From Bacteroidales bacterium (GTDB lineage Bacteria; Bacteroidota; Bacteroidia; Bacteroidales; UBA932): a stretch of DNA of 38,019 nt. How positions within the stretch are numbered: position 1 is the stretch's first letter; each line of letters begins with the position of its first letter. Shown piece after piece: positions 23,601-30,827 of this stretch. The notes under the pieces are model-generated. The model saw only the letters and a list, made by a program, of their open reading frames with translations, had not been told where the DNA came from and ran no database searches. A program made the position numbers and the translations under genes. Location of the stretch: the NCBI GenBank assembly GCA_021443515.1, contig JABUTT010000194.1:1-38019 (forward strand), written 5' to 3'.

Positions 23601-24725
23601 TCAATCCTCCCCTTCAGAAGTCTGGGTGGTGAGGAGCATATCAAGAATCTGAGCCACCGCTCCCCCGTTGCCGTTAAGGATTTTCAGCCCCTTGTGAGAA
23701 AGTGTAGGCTTGCCGACAGTGTAGTAGGCGACCTCCTGAAGAAGAAGCTCGGTGTCCACATAGTCCCTGTCGTATGATGAAACCTGCAAAAGCATGCCCG
23801 GAATCTCGCTGAAAAGGATTTCAACTATGTTTTTCGAAGGATTCTGGCTTTCAAGAGAACCGGTGGAAAGGTCAAGTCCACAACCTCCTTCAGTAAGACG
23901 TGAAGCCGCATAATAGAGACCTCCGCTACCCACCTGAGCGGCACTGAGGGCGATTCCGTCCTTGATGAACTCACGACATATCTGATAGCAGTCGCTGAAA
24001 TAGGCAGAGTCGCCAATGAGTGGCGCGCCCGAACCCACGTGAGAGATAAACGAAGAAAAGGCGCTTCCGGCAAGAGCAGGGGCCGACTGGTCGAACGGAA
24101 TGTAAATCACATAACTCTCCTCTTCCGGAACAAGAGCCTCGTCACATATCTTCTCCTGGGTGATATAGGCATCCTCATAATGCTGCTCGAAACCATCGTA
24201 GGCACTCGAAATAAAGTCCATAAAACCCCTGTCGGAATGCACCCCCGTACAAAAGGCCTCAAATGAACATTTGCCGTGCTTTTCGATGGCATATTCGCTG
24301 ATTTTCACCGAAAGACCGCTTAGAAATTCCGAGGCGGCGGCAACACTATTGTAGAGAGAGGCTGCATTTCCGATTTTTTCGATGTCCCAGTTCCATCTCA
24401 GGCCGATTTCAATCTCCTGCAAAGAAAAAATTCCCTCGCAGAACAAGGTCTCGAGAATTGCTGCCGAGAGGTCTCTGAGGGTGCAGAATTCACTGTGGGT
24501 AAGAGAGAAACTTTTACTTCCAGAATGGATTTTTGAGTTGAGTGCATTGCCATATTTTTCCACCCGGGATGTTTCATAATCCGGTTCCGCCAAGTCCTCG
24601 AGTATGCTTTCATCCACAATGGTCTGAGGAGATGGATATGCTTCGCAGGACTCGTCAAGCAATTCCCTGAGGGTAAGATCCTCGGGAACTCCGTCAATTA
24701 TGAATTTGGAATCAAGAATAGACAT
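23601..24725 (-). CDS. AIR synthase-like (PurM/PurL C-terminal type) protein, function unknown
   Basis: A 374-aa protein. The start at 24725 (MSILDSKFIIDG) is an ATG; the frame extends to a GTG at 24740, which is less likely. No signal peptide or membrane segment. The C-terminal half shows the PurM/PurL-type pattern: an exposed segment GSGAPLIGDSAYF, then DGIALSAAQVGSGGLYYAASRLTEGGCGLDL, then ILFSEIPGMLLQVSSYD, comparable with the SxxDxSxGGL and FSExPGR-like segments of phosphoribosylformylglycinamidine synthase. The N-terminal half is acidic and not recognisable. The protein is far shorter than PurL (about 1200 aa) and no purine gene is nearby. It stands alone between ppdK and the divergent folC. 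The catalytic identity is uncertain. Confidence 0.6.
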   Translation of the reverse strand: MSILDSKFIIDGVPEDLTLRELLDESCEAYPSPQTIVDESILEDLAEPDYETSRVEKYGNALNSKIHSGSKSFSLTHSEFCTLRDLSAAILETLFCEGIFSLQEIEIGLRWNWDIEKIGNAASLYNSVAAASEFLSGLSVKISEYAIEKHGKCSFEAFCTGVHSDRGFMDFISSAYDGFEQHYEDAYITQEKICDEALVPEEESYVIYIPFDQSAPALAGSAFSSFISHVGSGAPLIGDSAYFSDCYQICREFIKDGIALSAAQVGSGGLYYAASRLTEGGCGLDLSTGSLESQNPSKNIVEILFSEIPGMLLQVSSYDRDYVDTELLLQEVAYYTVGKPTLSHKGLKILNGNGGAVAQILDMLLTTQTSEGED

Positions 24726-24774
24726 TGCTTCAAAAATCACTCTTTCAACAAATCAAAAGTTGCATATCCAACTC

Positions 24775-24782
24775 CAAAGATA
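24775..24782 (-). promoter_or_regulatory. Probable -7 box for the AIR synthase-like gene
   Basis: Minus strand TATCTTTG, a match to TAnnTTTG, 49 bp upstream of the ATG at 24725, in the divergent gap with folC. No -33 box at standard spacing. Confidence 0.4.
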
Positions 24783-24793
24783 ATAGTTTTTCT

Positions 24794-24801
24794 TAAATTT
24801 G
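24794..24801 (+). promoter_or_regulatory. Probable -7 box for folC
   Basis: Plus strand TAAATTTG, a match to TAnnTTTG, 19 bp upstream of the ATG at 24821. It lies 11 bp from the minus-strand box of the divergent gene, so the two promoters are back to back. No -33 match at standard spacing. Confidence 0.4.
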
Positions 24802-24820
24802 CGACTGCGAAGAAGATATT

Positions 24821-26269
24821 ATGAAAGAAAGATATTCCGAGAAAGCATATAATGAACTGATTGAGGACCTGTTCAGTCGTCATCAGAGTTTTCAGACCGC
24901 TGGCAGTAAGGCCTACAAGCCGGGACTTGCAAGGGTGCTTCAATATGATGCTCGTCACGGAAAACCTCACGGCAAATATCCCTGCATCCACATCGCAGGC
25001 ACCAATGGAAAGGGTTCCACCGCTCATTTTCTCGCATCCATACTCCAGAAGGCGGGACTTCGCACAGGCCTTTACACCTCGCCCCACATCATCGACTTCA
25101 CCGAAAGAGCAAGAATCATAGAGAAAGACGAATGTCTAACCATACCTAAAAAGTGGGTTTTCAATTATTTATGCACACACAAGGAAGAATTTGACGATGC
25201 AGGATTTTCTTTCTTTGAAATAACCACGATGATGGCTTTCGAGTGGTTTGCCAAGGAAAAAGTGGATATTGCAGTAATTGAAACAGGACTCGGAGGAAGG
25301 CTCGACACTACCAACATAATCAATCCCCTCTTGAGCATAATCACATCCATAGGCCTCGACCACACGGATATACTCGGCCCGACTTTGGAAGACATAGCAA
25401 GGGAGAAGGCCGGCATTATCAAGGAGCGAGTTCCCGTTGTCGTGGGAGAGAATCTCAGAGGCACATTCGACATCTTCAAAAAGGCCGCAGAAGAGCGTGG
25501 AAGCAGGATATTCCCGGTTGGAGAAGGGTTTACGGGCTGCATTTTCCCGGAAATCAACGACAGCCTTCTCAACGAAATGGACCTGAAGGGAGGTTATCAG
25601 AAAATGAATCTGAGGACAGTAAGGACGGCTCTTGAGGTGATTGCCAAAAACCTCGTCCAAAATCCCGTTCAAACAAAAATCGCTCAGGCCCTGCAAATGC
25701 TCACAAAAGAGAAAGTCCGTGATGCCATTATCCATTGCGCAGAGGTTACGGACTTGAAGGGCAGATGGCAGATTCTTAGGCAAAATCCCCTCGTCATCGC
25801 CGATATGGGCCACAATGCAGCCGCCCTTGAAGGCAATTTTGAGCAACTCTGCGGGTTTTCGAAGGTTGAAAGCCCTATTATAATTTTTGCCAAAGCCCGC
25901 GACAAAGATTTGGTGCCGATAATACCTCTGTTTCCGAAAAATGCCCGCTTCATTTTCACGCAGGCAAAGGGAGCGAGGGCTCTACCGGCAGAGGAGTTGA
26001 AGGCGCAGGCGATTGCTCTTGACCCCGAGAGGGAGGCTTTTGCCACGGCGGTGGTAGAGCCCGAGCCCGCAAAGGCTCTCGAAATAGCGCTTGAAATGGC
26101 TACGAAACGTCCGACAGCCTCCGAAGAGCCAAGCGGCAAGCCCGAGGACGAAGCACACGACTGCGAAATGGCGACGGACAAAAATACCGCCACTGTAATC
26201 TACATAGGCGGTACTTCATTCATTCTCCAGGAACTTCCCGGAATTTCTATTTCTGACGGAAGTAAATAG
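24821..26269 (+). CDS. folC: Bifunctional dihydrofolate synthase / folylpolyglutamate synthase
   Basis: A 482-aa Mur-ligase-type enzyme that adds glutamate to dihydropteroate or folate. The N-terminal ATP-binding domain has the P-loop GTNGKGST (60-67), followed by YTSPHIIDFTERARI, the ETGLGGRLDTTNI motif and GLDHTDILGPTLEDIAREKAGIIK. The C-terminal ligand domain has DMGHNAAALEGNF and VIYIGGTSFILQELP. Between the last two strands it carries a hydrophilic insert of about 30 residues (KRPTASEEPSGKPEDEAHD) that is unusual for the family and looks unstructured. It has its own promoter, is divergent from the AIR synthase-like gene, and its last 23 bp overlap the end of der on the other strand. Confidence 0.95.
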   Translation: MKERYSEKAYNELIEDLFSRHQSFQTAGSKAYKPGLARVLQYDARHGKPHGKYPCIHIAGTNGKGSTAHFLASILQKAGLRTGLYTSPHIIDFTERARIIEKDECLTIPKKWVFNYLCTHKEEFDDAGFSFFEITTMMAFEWFAKEKVDIAVIETGLGGRLDTTNIINPLLSIITSIGLDHTDILGPTLEDIAREKAGIIKERVPVVVGENLRGTFDIFKKAAEERGSRIFPVGEGFTGCIFPEINDSLLNEMDLKGGYQKMNLRTVRTALEVIAKNLVQNPVQTKIAQALQMLTKEKVRDAIIHCAEVTDLKGRWQILRQNPLVIADMGHNAAALEGNFEQLCGFSKVESPIIIFAKARDKDLVPIIPLFPKNARFIFTQAKGARALPAEELKAQAIALDPEREAFATAVVEPEPAKALEIALEMATKRPTASEEPSGKPEDEAHDCEMATDKNTATVIYIGGTSFILQELPGISISDGSK

Positions 26270-27554
26270 TCAGCGGACAACCCGTAAACTCAAAATGCTC
26301 CCTCATCTTGTTTTCAAGGAACCTCTTGTATGGGTCCTTGAGGTATTGCGGAAGATTACAGAAGAAGGCAAATGACGGATTCTTCGTTGGAAGCTGAGTT
26401 ATATATTTGATTTTGATATACTTGCCCTTGTATGCAGGAGGTGGGTAGGCAGCGATTTCGGGGAGCATTCTGTCGTTGAGCACCGAAGTCGGAATCCTAC
26501 GTGAATAGTTCTCGTAAACCTTCTCTGCGGCATCCAGAACATCAAGCACCCTCTGATGGTTAATCACGGATGTAAAAATGACAGGAATGTCGTTGAAAGG
26601 CGCAAGACGCTCAAGAAGGGCCTCACGATATTTCTTCAGAGTGTTAGAATCCTTTTCATACAAGTCCCACTTGTTCACCACGAGCACGCACGCCTTGTTG
26701 TTCTTCTGTATGAGGTTGAATATGCTCATATCCTGACCTTCCATACCCGAAGTGGCGTCAATCATAAGCACGCATACATCGCTGTTCTCAATAGCCCTCA
26801 CCGAGCGCATGACGCTGTAAAACTCAATATCCTCGTGAACCTTGGTTTTCTTACGCATACCGGCAGTGTCCACAAGCATAAATTCATGCCCGAAGCGGTT
26901 GTAATATGTTTCAATTGAATCTCTCGTGGTGCCTGCAACAGGAGTTACAATGTTTCTATTTACGCCGAGAAGTTCATTTGTGAGAGAACTTTTTCCTACA
27001 TTAGGCTTGCCCACAATGGTAATTCGCGGAAGATTTTCGTACGGACGCTCGCTTCCCTCATCTTCAGGCAGGAGTTTCACTATGGCATCGAGAAGGTCTC
27101 CGGTACCCGAGCCTGTTGTGGAGGCAATGCTGAACACCTCGCCGAGACCGAGAGTATAGAACTGGTAGATATCGCACTGGTCGCTAAAATTATCCACCTT
27201 ATTGACTGCAAGAACAACTTTTTTGCCGCTTGAACGAAGCATTTCGGCAATGGTCTCATCATAATCCGTGACTCCGGTCGAAGCCTCGGTCATAAAAAGC
27301 ACTACATCGGCCTCCTCCACAGCCAACACCACCTGACGGCGTATTTCCTCCTCAAAGACGTCCTCGTCCGAAGAAGTGTAACCTCCGGTGTCAACTACTG
27401 AAAAAGTCCTTCCACACCATTCGCATCTGCCGTAATGGCGGTCTCTTGTTACGCCACTGACATCATCCACGATGGCTTTGCGCATGCCTACAAGTCGGTT
27501 GAAAAGAGTCGATTTTCCGACATTAGGTCTTCCTACTATTGCAAGTAAACTCAT
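26247..27554 (-). CDS. der: GTPase Der (EngA)
   Basis: A 435-aa essential ribosome-assembly GTPase with two tandem G domains and a C-terminal KH-like domain. First G domain: GRPNVGKST (8-16), VTRDRHYGRCEWC, DTGGY and NKVD. Second G domain: GKPNVGKSS, GTTRDSIETYY, DTAGMRKKTKV and NKWDLYEKD. The KH-like part contains PPAYKGKYIKIKYITQ and the PFAFF-like segment PSFAFFCNLP, typical for the phylum. It acts on the 50S subunit late in assembly. It begins one base after the stop of the 83-aa membrane protein gene and is the last gene of the engB-prs run; its 3' end overlaps folC by 23 bp on the opposite strand. Confidence 0.97.
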   Translation of the reverse strand: MSLLAIVGRPNVGKSTLFNRLVGMRKAIVDDVSGVTRDRHYGRCEWCGRTFSVVDTGGYTSSDEDVFEEEIRRQVVLAVEEADVVLFMTEASTGVTDYDETIAEMLRSSGKKVVLAVNKVDNFSDQCDIYQFYTLGLGEVFSIASTTGSGTGDLLDAIVKLLPEDEGSERPYENLPRITIVGKPNVGKSSLTNELLGVNRNIVTPVAGTTRDSIETYYNRFGHEFMLVDTAGMRKKTKVHEDIEFYSVMRSVRAIENSDVCVLMIDATSGMEGQDMSIFNLIQKNNKACVLVVNKWDLYEKDSNTLKKYREALLERLAPFNDIPVIFTSVINHQRVLDVLDAAEKVYENYSRRIPTSVLNDRMLPEIAAYPPPAYKGKYIKIKYITQLPTKNPSFAFFCNLPQYLKDPYKRFLENKMREHFEFTGCPLTIYFRQK

Positions 27555-27555
27555 T

Positions 27556-27807
27556 TTATTTCTGTTTTATTTCACATCCGATGCAATCGCTGCATCCTAG
27601 GTCAGAGCAAGTCGCATTCTTTTTATGCTTTTTGCCCCATAGGCGGAGTTCTTCCTCTTTTGCACACACTATACCTTTCTCTCTCAATGCCTTGCTGTGG
27701 CTTATTTCACCATCGGGAAACTTTCCGTTCTTCCGGAATATGATGTTGAAGCACAGACCTATGACACTCAGTGCGACAAGTGCAAGTATGGCGAGGAATA
27801 CCTCCAT
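27556..27807 (-). CDS. Small membrane protein with Cys-rich tail, conserved in Bacteroidota
   Basis: An 83-aa protein: one N-terminal membrane segment (FLAILALVALSVIGLCFNIIF), then a cytosolic or periplasmic part with the pattern FRKNGKFPDGEISHSKALREKGIVCAKEEE and a terminal cluster of cysteines (ATCSDLGCSDCIGCEIKQK). I have seen this KNG.FP.....NKAL...GI.C pattern in small proteins annotated only as membrane or secreted protein in Bacteroidota. The CxxxxCxxCxxC spacing suggests metal or iron-sulfur binding, but that is inference. It fits tightly between prs (2-bp gap) and der (1-bp gap), so it is certainly co-transcribed with them. Confidence 0.8.
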   Translation of the reverse strand: MEVFLAILALVALSVIGLCFNIIFRKNGKFPDGEISHSKALREKGIVCAKEEELRLWGKKHKKNATCSDLGCSDCIGCEIKQK

Positions 27808-27809
27808 AA

Positions 27810-28760
27810 TTAAAAGTCAAATTCTGCGCTTATCGGCTCGAGGTTATATACCCTGTCGATAATTGTAGCGAACATATCGGCAACAGAAAGCACCTTGATC
27901 TTTTCCTTAGGCTTTGAAGGGTCTGTGGTCAGAGGAATGGTGTCCGTGACGATGAGTTCGGTGAGCGCGCTCTTATCTATTCTTTCGTATGCGTCTCCGC
28001 TAAGCACAGGATGGGTACAGCAAGCCCTGACGCTCTTTGCGCCCATTTCTTTAAGCACATCGGCAGCCTTGCAGAGAGTTCCGGCAGTGTCAATCATATC
28101 GTCTATGATAACAATGTTCCTGTCCTTTACCTCGCCTATCGCGGTGATTGAATTCACGACATTAGCGCGAGCCCTTGTCTTGTGGCATATAATCACCGGG
28201 GCATTGAGGTAACGGGCATAGATATTTGCCCTCTTTGCACCTCCCATATCAGGGGCGGCGATGCTGAGGTCATCGATTTTGGCCTTCCTGAGATAAGGGA
28301 TAAAAACCTTCCTGCCGTAAAGATGGTCAACCGGAAAATCGAAGAAGCCCTGAATCTGGTCTGCGTGAAGGTCACAGGTCATAATTCGGTCGCAACCCGC
28401 CGCAGCAAGAAGATTTGCCACGAGTTTCGCGCCGATTGAAACCCTCGGACGGTCTTTGCGATCCTGACGAGCCCAGCCGAAATAAGGCATTACAGCGATT
28501 ACCTTGTGGGCAGAGGCCCTTCTTGCCGCATCAATCATCAGCAGAAGTTCCATAATGTTGTCGGTAGGTGGGATTGTAGATTGCACTATGAATACAGTGC
28601 AACCGCGTACGGACTCGATGTAAGCCGGCTGGAATTCTCCGTCACTGAAGTGGAGAATGTCGCTCTTGCCGAGTTCCAAATTAAGCACTTTTACGATTTT
28701 TTCTGCAAGAGGTTTGCTTTTCTCACAAGCGAAAACCTTGATAGGATGGTTACCGTGCAT
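27810..28760 (-). CDS. prs: Ribose-phosphate pyrophosphokinase
   Basis: A 316-aa PRPP synthase making phosphoribosyl pyrophosphate from ribose 5-phosphate and ATP for nucleotide, histidine and NAD synthesis. The start is the ATG at 28760 (MHGNHPIKVFACEKS); the frame extends to a TTG at 28781 that is less likely. Visible features: FSDGEFQPAYIESVRGCTVFIVQS, the substrate-binding YFGWARQDRKDRPRVSIGAKL, the Mg-binding CDLHADQIQGFFDFP, the flexible loop region CHKTRARANVV, and the PRPP motif VIIDDMIDTAGT. Length is normal. It overlaps the engB end by 11 bp and is followed after 2 bp by the small membrane protein gene. Confidence 0.96.
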   Translation of the reverse strand: MHGNHPIKVFACEKSKPLAEKIVKVLNLELGKSDILHFSDGEFQPAYIESVRGCTVFIVQSTIPPTDNIMELLLMIDAARRASAHKVIAVMPYFGWARQDRKDRPRVSIGAKLVANLLAAAGCDRIMTCDLHADQIQGFFDFPVDHLYGRKVFIPYLRKAKIDDLSIAAPDMGGAKRANIYARYLNAPVIICHKTRARANVVNSITAIGEVKDRNIVIIDDMIDTAGTLCKAADVLKEMGAKSVRACCTHPVLSGDAYERIDKSALTELIVTDTIPLTTDPSKPKEKIKVLSVADMFATIIDRVYNLEPISAEFDF

Positions 28761-29358
28761 AGTTTTGTAAAGTTTTTTCAATAAAGTCCAGTACTTCTTC
28801 CCTGCCCTTCTTCGACTCGGACGAGGTTATAAAAAACGGAGGCAGCTCTTTCAACTCCGGTACTGCGGCAAGTATCTGGGCGTTCATACCCTCCACCTGC
28901 CTTGCCACCGCTACAGGCCCCATCTTGTCGGCCTTGGTGTAGATAAAAGCGAAAGAAAGCGTGCTTCCGGCGACCTCCTTGATGAAATCCATATCCGCTT
29001 TCCCGACATTGTGGCGGCAGTCAATCAGGATGAAGAGCATTTCAAGTTCTTCGGAAAAATTCAGATAATTCCTGATTACAGCCTCTATAGCCTTGCGTTC
29101 GCTGTCACTGGCCTTTGCATAGCCATAGCCCGGCAAATCCACAAGATACCAACTGTTGTTGATTAGGAAATGGTTCACGAGACGCGTCTTGCCCGGAGCG
29201 GATGCAGTCTTTGCGAGCCTTGTCAGGGTAAGTGCATTTATCAGACTGCTTTTCCCGACATTGCTCCTGCCGATGAACGCAAATTCCGGAAGACGGACTT
29301 CCGGCTTCTGTGAAACAACGGTTGAACTGCCTGCAAACACGGCATTGGAGATCTTCAT
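28750..29358 (-). CDS. engB: Ribosome biogenesis GTP-binding protein YsxC/EngB
   Basis: A 202-aa TRAFAC GTPase: G1 GRSNVGKSS (30-38), the G2 region SAPGKTRLVNHF, G3 DLPGYGYAKA, and G4 TKADKMGP, followed by FFITSSESKKGREEVLDFI (G5-like SSE). It takes part in late 50S subunit assembly. It is the first gene of a unit with prs, the small membrane protein and der, so two assembly GTPases are in the same transcript. The gap to the divergent xseA is 108 bp and holds a promoter box for each direction. Confidence 0.96.
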   Translation of the reverse strand: MKISNAVFAGSSTVVSQKPEVRLPEFAFIGRSNVGKSSLINALTLTRLAKTASAPGKTRLVNHFLINNSWYLVDLPGYGYAKASDSERKAIEAVIRNYLNFSEELEMLFILIDCRHNVGKADMDFIKEVAGSTLSFAFIYTKADKMGPVAVARQVEGMNAQILAAVPELKELPPFFITSSESKKGREEVLDFIEKTLQNYAR

Positions 29359-29380
29359 AGCGCCCCTTTGTTTTGGTATG

Positions 29381-29388
29381 CAAAGATA
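29381..29388 (-). promoter_or_regulatory. Probable -7 box for the engB-prs-der unit
   Basis: Minus strand TATCTTTG, a match to TAnnTTTG, 22 bp upstream of the ATG at 29358. No -33 TTTG at the standard spacing. Confidence 0.5.
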
Positions 29389-29434
29389 ATGATTTTACTC
29401 GATACCTTCGGGCAGAAATGATAAAGTTTTTTGA

Positions 29435-29442
29435 TACCTTTG
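29435..29442 (+). promoter_or_regulatory. Probable -7 box for xseA-xseB
   Basis: Plus strand TACCTTTG, a match to TAnnTTTG, 24 bp upstream of the xseA ATG at 29467. No -33 TTTG at the standard spacing. Confidence 0.45.
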
Positions 29443-29466
29443 TGAGAATTTATTGGAAAACGCAAC

Positions 29467-30567
29467 ATGAAAGACGAAAGTGACATACTTGACCTATATG
29501 AACTGACCTCGAAAATCGGGGAATGTGTCAGCGAAGGGCTTCCTGAGAACTATCGCGTCAAGGCGGAAATTGCAAGCCTCGGCGTCAAAAACGGGCACTG
29601 CTACCTCGAACTTTCGCAGAACGACCCACTCGGTGGCACAATAGCAAAGTGCAGAGCCACAATCTGGGCCGGGAAATATGCCGTCATATCGAAAAAGTTC
29701 CGAGAAGCCACGGGAGATAACCTGAAAGCGGGCATAGAAATCCTCGCAACAGTGCAGGTAAGTTTCTCACCACTCTATTCCTTCAGCCTCAACATCCTTG
29801 ACATTGACCCCCAAACCACTCTCGGAGCGCTCGAGTTGCAGAAAAAGAAGACTTGGGAAAGGCTCGTCAAAGAAGGCCTCGCCGAAAGGCAGAAGAGCCT
29901 TGAAGTGAAAGACCTCCCCTACCACCTCGCCGTTATTTCAGCAGAAAGCGCCGCAGGTTTCGGGGACTTCTGCCACCATCTCGACGAGAACGAATTCGGG
30001 TTCAAGTTTGAAATAACTCTTTTTGAAGCCTCGATGCAAGGGGAAAATTCACCTGCAAGCATAGCCTCTGCTTTAAGCAAAATCAGCGATGAGGACTATG
30101 ACCTCGTACTCATACTCCGTGGCGGCGGAGGCGTTCTTGACCTGAGTTCATACGACGACTACAACCTTTGCAAAAGCATAGCCCTCTGTCCCGTTCCGGT
30201 GTTCACTGCAATAGGCCACGAAAGGGACCACCACCTGTGCGACGATGTGGCATTTTCGGCGGTGAAAACGCCTACCGCGCTGGCCGATGAACTCATCTCG
30301 ATTTATGCCGCCGAAGATGCCTCGATAGAGAGTTTCGAAGAGCGTCTCAAAAGAGCATTTATTTTGAAAATTTCAAAAATGGAGAATGATATTTCCGTGC
30401 TTGAAAGCCGCATTCACTCCGCAGACCCAAGAAACATATTGTCAAGAGGTTACATCCTCGCCACAGATGCCAAAGGAAAGATTGTGAGAAAGGCAGGAGA
30501 GGTTCATAAAGGAGACAAACTCAACATTCTTTTCAGCGACGGAAAAATCACCACAAAAGTAGAATAG
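29467..30567 (+). CDS. xseA: Exodeoxyribonuclease VII large subunit, short form
   Basis: A 366-aa catalytic subunit of the single-strand-specific exonuclease VII. It has the N-terminal OB-fold (YRVKAEIASLGVKNGHCYLEL, CRATIWAGKYAVIS), then the catalytic domain with LAVISAESAAGFGDF, LILRGGGGVLDLSSYDDYNL, and the GHERDHHLCDDVAFSAVKTPTALA motif. The C-terminal part keeps the DPRNILSRGY.LATDAKGKIV segment. Enzymes of E. coli type are about 450 aa; here the long coiled-coil that carries XseB subunits is much shortened (about 290-325). The xseB gene follows 4 bp after the stop. Confidence 0.93.
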   Translation: MKDESDILDLYELTSKIGECVSEGLPENYRVKAEIASLGVKNGHCYLELSQNDPLGGTIAKCRATIWAGKYAVISKKFREATGDNLKAGIEILATVQVSFSPLYSFSLNILDIDPQTTLGALELQKKKTWERLVKEGLAERQKSLEVKDLPYHLAVISAESAAGFGDFCHHLDENEFGFKFEITLFEASMQGENSPASIASALSKISDEDYDLVLILRGGGGVLDLSSYDDYNLCKSIALCPVPVFTAIGHERDHHLCDDVAFSAVKTPTALADELISIYAAEDASIESFEERLKRAFILKISKMENDISVLESRIHSADPRNILSRGYILATDAKGKIVRKAGEVHKGDKLNILFSDGKITTKVE

Positions 30568-30571
30568 GAAT

Positions 30572-30742
30572 ATGGAGAATTTTGACTATAAAAACGCCCT
30601 TGCCGAGTTGGAGAAAATCTTGAAGGAAGTGGAGAATCCCGAGACCTCCCTCGATAGTATCGACGAGTACATAAAAAAGGCTGACGGTCTCATCAGGCAA
30701 TGTCGCAACTACCTTCGCAGCGCCCGAGAGAAATTGGTGTAG
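30572..30742 (+). CDS. xseB: Exodeoxyribonuclease VII small subunit
   Basis: A 56-aa frame that starts 4 bp after the xseA stop: MENFDYKNALAELEKILKEV, then a helical hairpin (TSLDSIDEYIKKADGLIRQC) ending in REKLV. This matches the XseB pattern (ALAELE.I...LE....SLD....Y..G..L...C...L..A) and its usual place after xseA. It is shorter than the typical 70-80 aa, in keeping with the shortened coiled-coil of the large subunit. XseB wraps around the large-subunit stalk and is needed for activity. Confidence 0.9.
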   Translation: MENFDYKNALAELEKILKEVENPETSLDSIDEYIKKADGLIRQCRNYLRSAREKLV

Positions 30743-30747
30743 AAACC

Positions 30748-30779
30748 TTTGCTTATGCAGTAGATTTTTGCTATCTTTG
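30748..30779 (+). promoter_or_regulatory. Bacteroides-type promoter for the glycogen operon
   Basis: -33 TTTG at 30748-30751, a 20-bp spacer, and -7 TATCTTTG at 30772-30779. The first gene starts at 30828, leaving a leader of about 40 nt that contains a 6-bp inverted repeat GCGCAC / GTGCGC (30795-30812). Confidence 0.8.
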
Positions 30780-30827
30780 CGCCATTAAAATCAAGCGCAC
30801 GCTCGTGTGCGCACAAATACACGCGCA

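Noticed and set aside
30572-30742. Possibility that the frame after xseA is random
   Set aside because: Rejected because its sequence fits XseB and it starts 4 bp after xseA; kept as a gene.
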